Source: Coenobita brevimanus (Eukaryota; Arthropoda; Malacostraca; Decapoda; Coenobitidae). Taken from it: a stretch of DNA of 64,000 nucleotides. Below, in pieces: positions 60,058 to 64,000 of this stretch; positions within the stretch are counted from its first letter, which is position 1; every line of letters starts with the position of its first letter. The position numbers were made by a program, and so were the translations under genes. The DNA is taken from the NCBI GenBank assembly GCA_032717465.1, contig CM064690.1, forward strand, positions 9,001,093-9,065,092. The letters run 5' to 3'. A model generated the notes under the pieces. It was given only the letters and a program-made list of their open reading frames with translations. It was not told the DNA's origin and made no database searches.

Positions 60058-61295
60058 AACACAAACGTCCTAAAGTGTGACGGTGACACAAAGGTTGGGT
60101 GTGAGAAACCCAGTTTTGGAAAATTAAAATAAAGTATTTATACTCAAAATTTATTGAATCCAAAAATACAGGAAGAAAATATAAGCATTGTAGATTATGA
60201 TTCATATACAAATAACATTATCATAAGAAAATTTCAGTGCTTCAGGGGCGACTTAAAAAAACTACGAAATTCTCAAAAAATTACAAAAGTTTTTAAATGA
60301 AGACATGGTACTCCTGAACGATTGAAAAAAAAAGAGGTGTCCTTATGCAGACACTCTCCCAGGTCCCTGGACCATCAGCATGGGCAGCCACAACCCTCTG
60401 GCACAACAGCTTACTGTAATGGAGATAGACAAAAAAGGTGTAATTTTTTAGAGTAAAAAATTGATGTACATGAAATAATATTTTTTTTTTACAGTTATGT
60501 ACCCCTGTAAATGCACACCATCTGACATTTAATCCTTCCTAAGGCTATACCCCTTGCTTTCCAGCAATTTTTTTTTTTTTTTTATTTTTTTTTTTTTGTT
60601 TACCACTGTAAATGAACAATAAATGATGTTTCTTCCTCTCTTGGGTTTATTTATTTACATGTTTTGCTGACCACTTACCTCGGATGTTCCACAGTCGACA
60701 CAGAAAGAATAGTAATGGCTTTGGCAGACGACACAGAGAGAATAGTAGTGGCTCTGGCAGACAGGAGTCTCACACCTCAGGCACCGGAAGTGAGTCTTCC
60801 TGTCTTTGGATACAGGGCAGTGCTTGGAGCGCCTTGGAGGATGACTTCTCTCTGCAACCACTGACCCTCGTACAGTAACAGCACTGGCTGGTGTGGGGAG
60901 CTTACAGACGTCCGTGATGAGTGTTTTCAGGTTTTGTTTAAGGTTGGGACTTCTTAGCCTATGCTGTGCCTGGGGATGGATGAAAGCCCTTGCCAAGTGC
61001 TGCATGTAACGCCACCTGTTCAAAGCCTTGCCACCTGCCCTTTGCAGGTTTGCGCTGTGTATAACCCAACAAAGCATATGTATGGTAAGACAAACGTTGG
61101 GTCTGTGAGACCCAAAACAGGTCTAGTGAAAAAAGATAAAGAGATAGTAGACAGATATGACCTTCCTCTACAAGAGCAACACAAGGGAGGAGGGTACTGG
61201 GGGGGCCAGTGCGCCAGCACCCATACACACAGAGTGATCACGTGAACACCATTGGGGTGGGTGTGTTAGACCCAAGGTATGTGTTCTAGGGTTAA
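60058..61295 (-). mobile_element. piggyBac deletion derivative PB-C (1.23 kb)
   Basis: TTAA at 60058-60061 and 61292-61295. The ends match over 16 bases: TTAACCCTAGAACACA on both strands. It contains only the 3' end of a transposase gene, with AT-rich subterminal DNA including T runs at 60481 and 60567. Non-autonomous, and a third piggyBac lineage because its ends differ from PB-A and PB-B. Confidence 0.88.
60655..61077 (-). CDS. PB-C C-terminal transposase remnant with cysteine-rich module
   Basis: 140 open codons to a stop at 60655. MLCWVIHSANLQRAGGKALN and RWRYMQHLARAFIHPQAQHR match the end of the piggyBac catalytic domain. The cysteine-rich module follows: HCPVSKDRKTHFRCLRCETP, VCQSHYYSLCVVCQSHYYSF, CVDCG. 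Residues for catalysis are gone. In the family this module contacts the terminal repeats. A truncated protein like this could bind the ends without cutting them, but that is inference. The true start is uncertain, since a deletion joins upstream DNA near 61080. The VCQSHYYS segment is doubled, suggesting a local 27-bp duplication. Whether it is expressed is unknown. Confidence 0.6.
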   Translation of the reverse strand: MLCWVIHSANLQRAGGKALNRWRYMQHLARAFIHPQAQHRLRSPNLKQNLKTLITDVCKLPTPASAVTVRGSVVAERSHPPRRSKHCPVSKDRKTHFRCLRCETPVCQSHYYSLCVVCQSHYYSFCVDCGTSEVSGQQNM

Positions 61296-61573
61296 GAAGC
61301 CCTGAAGCTTGCTGACGTCATTTTTAACCCTTAGAGGTTGAGGGTCACTTAAAAAGAAAACGAATGGGGATTTTTTAAGTAAATGAAGGACGATACCCCT
61401 ATGTGCAAACTAATGAGCCCAACGACTGTGAGACAAGAGCTGGAGAACGGTATGCAAGTAGGCTCTCAGCCAAGTTCTGGAAACAGGAACTTTGGACAGA
61501 AATTGATTAAGTTTACGAGCATACTTGAGGCCATCAGACGAATTGATTCTGCATGGGAATGGCCGATTGTACT

Positions 61574-61576
<3 letters not shown>
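61296..61576. other. No recognisable gene
   Basis: TTAACCCTTAGAGGTTGAGG at 61325 resembles a piggyBac end, but no partner was found. Confidence 0.35.
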
Positions 61577-61578
<2 letters not shown>

Positions 61579-61622
<44 letters not shown>

Positions 61623-61627
61623 TGTAT

Positions 61628-61659
<32 letters not shown>
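61579..61659. repeat. (AT)n-(CA)n microsatellite
   Basis: AT to 61619, then CA at 61629-61658. Confidence 0.95.
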
Positions 61660-61799
61660 GGCTATAACTAACACCATCCCAGCTAATTGAGTCATTCCTG
61701 TCATGTAAAATAAAAGACAAACGAATCTGTGATAGGGAGAAATACTGAGTAGTAGGAGTTGCAACCCCATGATCATTTCACTGTGATGCCTGTGGGCTG

Positions 61800-61950
61800 C
61801 GCGTAGTACATGCCCTTGCTCTTCAGTACACCATTGTGTTTCCTTGTGATAGGTAGGAGACTGAAGGTCGTTTCTATAACCAGGCCGCTCCACCGCCTGG
61901 AGATGTTGGTGCCACCACATGAAGGTGTCCCTCTCCATCACGTCAGCGGA
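61800..61950. repeat. Block shared with 21040-21190
   Basis: Same repeat as described at 21040. The minus strand reads a protein-like sense (VMERDTFMWWHQHLQAVERP), but there is not enough to call a gene. Confidence 0.4.
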
Positions 61951-61978
61951 GTGAAGGTATATATCAAAGTTGAAAATT

Positions 61979-62753
61979 TTAACCCTCCCCATCCCTACCA
62001 CTTTTCCACCACTGACTCCCCCCAATCCCGACCATTTTTGGAAAATTTTTTTTTTGGCTCAAACCTCCGCTTTTGGTGAGAAACATCGAAAAATCATAGA
62101 GAAATCGCTCACCTGAGGTTTAAAATACCCAACACAGGTACCAGTACCTCCTCACCTTACTGTGTTATATATCAGGTTGGCTCCAAAGAAAACGAGTTCT
62201 ATGGGAGGGTAACCATTCCACACCACTCATAAACGGTATTTATTTATTTATTTGGTACGAATTTATATGTAGTACGAGAGTATTGGTTTTCACACAGTAA
62301 TATAGGCATTATAAACATAGTTTCACTCATGAAACACATCAACATACCTGACCTTTTTTGGCAACATTACCTGATCATAATTTCTGACTGTTTCTTCCTC
62401 TAATGCTATGTAAAGTTTGTCCTCCACATTGTCATCGATTGGAGAATCACTCTGGCCCTGAATTTCATACCGTTGCACGACATGTCTTTACTGGCCAGGT
62501 CACTGGTAACAGGTGAATTGCTGAGACAGTGGTGTGTGGGGGGGAGGGAGGTCATGCTGGGTAAGGCATTGTCCCTGCATGGCATCTTGTAGAGGAAGGT
62601 GTCCCATGTATACGTACCAAAAATCACTTGCGAAAATTGAAAATTGTGCAAATTTGGGACCTTGCAATTGATTCATGTTTATGTATGTCAGCAGGATTGG
62701 CAGTGACAAAACATGTGGATGTTCATTCACGTCAACAGGATGCGGCGGGTTAA
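61979..62753 (-). mobile_element. piggyBac deletion derivative PB-A4 (0.77 kb, uninterrupted)
   Basis: TTAA at 61979-61982 and 62750-62753. Ends TTAACCCTCCCCATCCCTAC and (other strand) TTAACCCGCCGCATCCTGTT. This is the cleanest copy of the PB-A derivative. On the minus strand it keeps the transposase start region (62395-62490): GTGATTCTCCAATCGATGAC corresponds to GTGATTCCCCACTGGATGAC in PB-A1, and the text continues as LYIALEEETVRN. The catalytic part is deleted. A (TTTA)n at 62239-62253 is the site used by LINE A in PB-A3. Confidence 0.92.
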
Positions 62754-62849
62754 GGCAACTCGCATAATTTGTTAAGTAGTAAAATAGGATGCCTGCACAC
62801 CAAACGAGTCGTGTAGAGTCTATTTGCGATTCTATTGGGGGTATTTTAA

Positions 62850-62990
62850 GCACCTTTAGAGATTTCATAACACCTCTTCCTTACCGATTTATTCTGCACA
62901 TTGCATCTCCTTACCCTTTGACAATATTTGAATGATATTAACACCATATAATAGAATGTTAAAGTGACATGTAAAAATGAATTGCTTTCG
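62850..62990 (+). repeat. Type-P dispersed repeat, copy
   Basis: ATAACACCTCTTCCTTACCG then ATTTATTCTGCACATTGCAT match 20572-20610. The ending AATGTTAAAGTGACATG is AT-rich. Confidence 0.5.
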
Positions 62991-63004
62991 ACATGTTACT
63001 TACC

Positions 63005-63009
<5 letters not shown>

Positions 63010-63072
<63 letters not shown>
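63010..63072. repeat. (AT)n microsatellite
   Basis: AT run next to the SINE head. Confidence 0.95.
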
Positions 63073-63073
<1 letters not shown>

Positions 63074-63075
<2 letters not shown>

Positions 63076-63380
63076 TTCAATCGGTAGAGAGGTGGCCTGC
63101 AGTCCTACCGGACCCAGGTTCAAATCCCCACTGTGGCAGTGAATAGTTCAAGGATTTGAATTTCATAAAAATCAGACTTTACTGATCTACCAGAAGACCC
63201 GCCAACATGTCATAAAAATACCACTGTTAATACCAATACACCTAGCATGTATTCAATATGGACAGTGGGTGTTAGCGCCGACGTGATGATATGTAGAGGT
63301 GTATGGTATATAGGAGGACTACTGGGCCTTGAGAAGCAGGCTGTGAAGCCTATGTCCAAAGTCGGACACATAAAATATAC
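63074..63380 (+). mobile_element. tRNA-derived SINE (family of 34.3 kb)
   Basis: Head GGTTCAATCGGTAGAGAGGT lacks the first bases. Box B GGTTCAAATCC is intact. The body matches 34314-34645 (CAGACTTTACTGATCTACCA, GGAGGACTACTGGGCCTTGA) and ends GTCGGACACATAAAATA. Confidence 0.85.
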
Positions 63381-63478
63381 ATACAGTATACAGAGAGAGA
63401 GAGGAAGAGAGAGACAGACAGACACACAGGTTTCACTTTCTTCCCTACAGTAGGTGTGCCTAATTATATATTTACACA

Positions 63479-63479
<1 letters not shown>

Positions 63480-63560
<81 letters not shown>
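63480..63560. repeat. (AT)n microsatellite
   Basis: AT run between two opposed SINEs. Confidence 0.95.
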
Positions 63561-63562
<2 letters not shown>

Positions 63563-63813
63563 GTATAGGCTTCACAGCCTGCTATCAAGGCCCAGCAGTC
63601 CTCCTACATACTATACACATCTACATGTCACCACTTCGGCGCTAACACCCACCGTCCATATTGAATACATGCTAGGGCTGTCTCATACAGGACTGGTGTA
63701 ATGGTATTAGCGGGGGTATTTTTACATGTCGGCGGGTCTTCTGATAGATCGGTAAAGCTGGGTCCGTTAGGACTGCAGGCCACCTCTCTACCGATTGAGC
63801 CACCGCCTCCCCA
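63561..63813 (-). mobile_element. tRNA-derived SINE, opposite orientation
   Basis: Reverse of the preceding family: tail at 63561 (GGGTATAGGCTTCACAGCCT), head at 63780-63813 (GAGGCGGTGGCTCAATCGGT on the minus strand). About 50 bp around box B is deleted compared with 34314-34645, so it probably cannot be transcribed from its own promoter. Confidence 0.82.
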
Positions 63814-63818
63814 CATAT

Positions 63819-63820
<2 letters not shown>

Positions 63821-63874
<54 letters not shown>
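63821..63874. repeat. (GA)n microsatellite
   Basis: Uninterrupted GA run. Confidence 0.95.
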
Positions 63875-63876
<2 letters not shown>

Positions 63877-64000
63877 AATCCGGTTGTATTGTTGTTTGTC
63901 GTTCAGTCACGTCCAAACCAAGGGCCAGATACCCCCAGACCCATAAATATTCTGAAACAAGGTGACCCAGGGATAGTTTTAGGCGGTCAAAATTCAGATC

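Noticed and set aside
61325..61345. Another piggyBac terminus (TTAACCCTTAG)
   Set aside because: No partner end with TTAA was found.

Overview
The window is animal genomic DNA, most likely from an arthropod and plausibly a decapod crustacean. That is an inference from the transposon mix (Jockey, CR1, I-type and RTE-like LINEs, several piggyBac lineages, Tc1/mariner, tRNA- and 5S-derived SINEs) and the very high density of AT, CT, GT, AGT and ATG microsatellites. I found no convincing host protein-coding gene. Almost everything that can be read as protein comes from a mobile element, and nearly all of it is broken by stops or frameshifts.

Region by region. 0-2.2 kb: microsatellite, a dead Tc1 element with matching terminal repeats, and a ~15-bp minisatellite. 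2.2-18.4 kb: a Jockey LINE that took two piggyBac insertions 72 bp apart. The first (4.0-8.1 kb) carries a frameshifted transposase. The second, a deletion derivative (8.2-16.7 kb), was split by a 6.4-kb I-type LINE. That LINE was hit in ORF2 by another piggyBac derivative (11.5-12.8 kb), which holds a fragment of an RTE-like LINE. Removing each insertion plus one TTAA restores the host sequence, so the order of events is readable. The same minisatellite resumes at 18.24 kb. 18.8-31 kb: non-coding tandem-repeat elements, microsatellites, a likely solo LTR (24.3-25.1 kb), a SINE with a 15-bp target duplication (26.3 kb) and SINE fragments. 31-46 kb: RTE-like LINE copies, a SINE, a small unrecognised pseudogene, polypyrimidine tracts and a CR1-like LINE. 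46-53.9 kb: an internally deleted mariner-like element, a tRNA-type SINE, a short element sharing an RTE-like LINE tail, and a nearly full-length minus-strand LINE. 53.9-58.15 kb: a complete piggyBac element with a 684-residue transposase reading frame, one frameshift near the C-terminus and a 470-bp tandem duplication. 58.3 kb to the end: a 5S-rRNA-derived SINE, another LINE fragment, a 1.23-kb piggyBac derivative keeping only the C-terminal cysteine-rich module, a 0.77-kb piggyBac derivative and two convergent SINEs.

The genes do not form a pathway. They are parasites and their dependants: autonomous piggyBac with deletion derivatives, and LINEs with SINE-like elements that appear to share their 3' tails. 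Labels used here: PB-A1 to A4 (one piggyBac family), PB-B and PB-C (two others), LINE A and LINE B (two RTE-like families).
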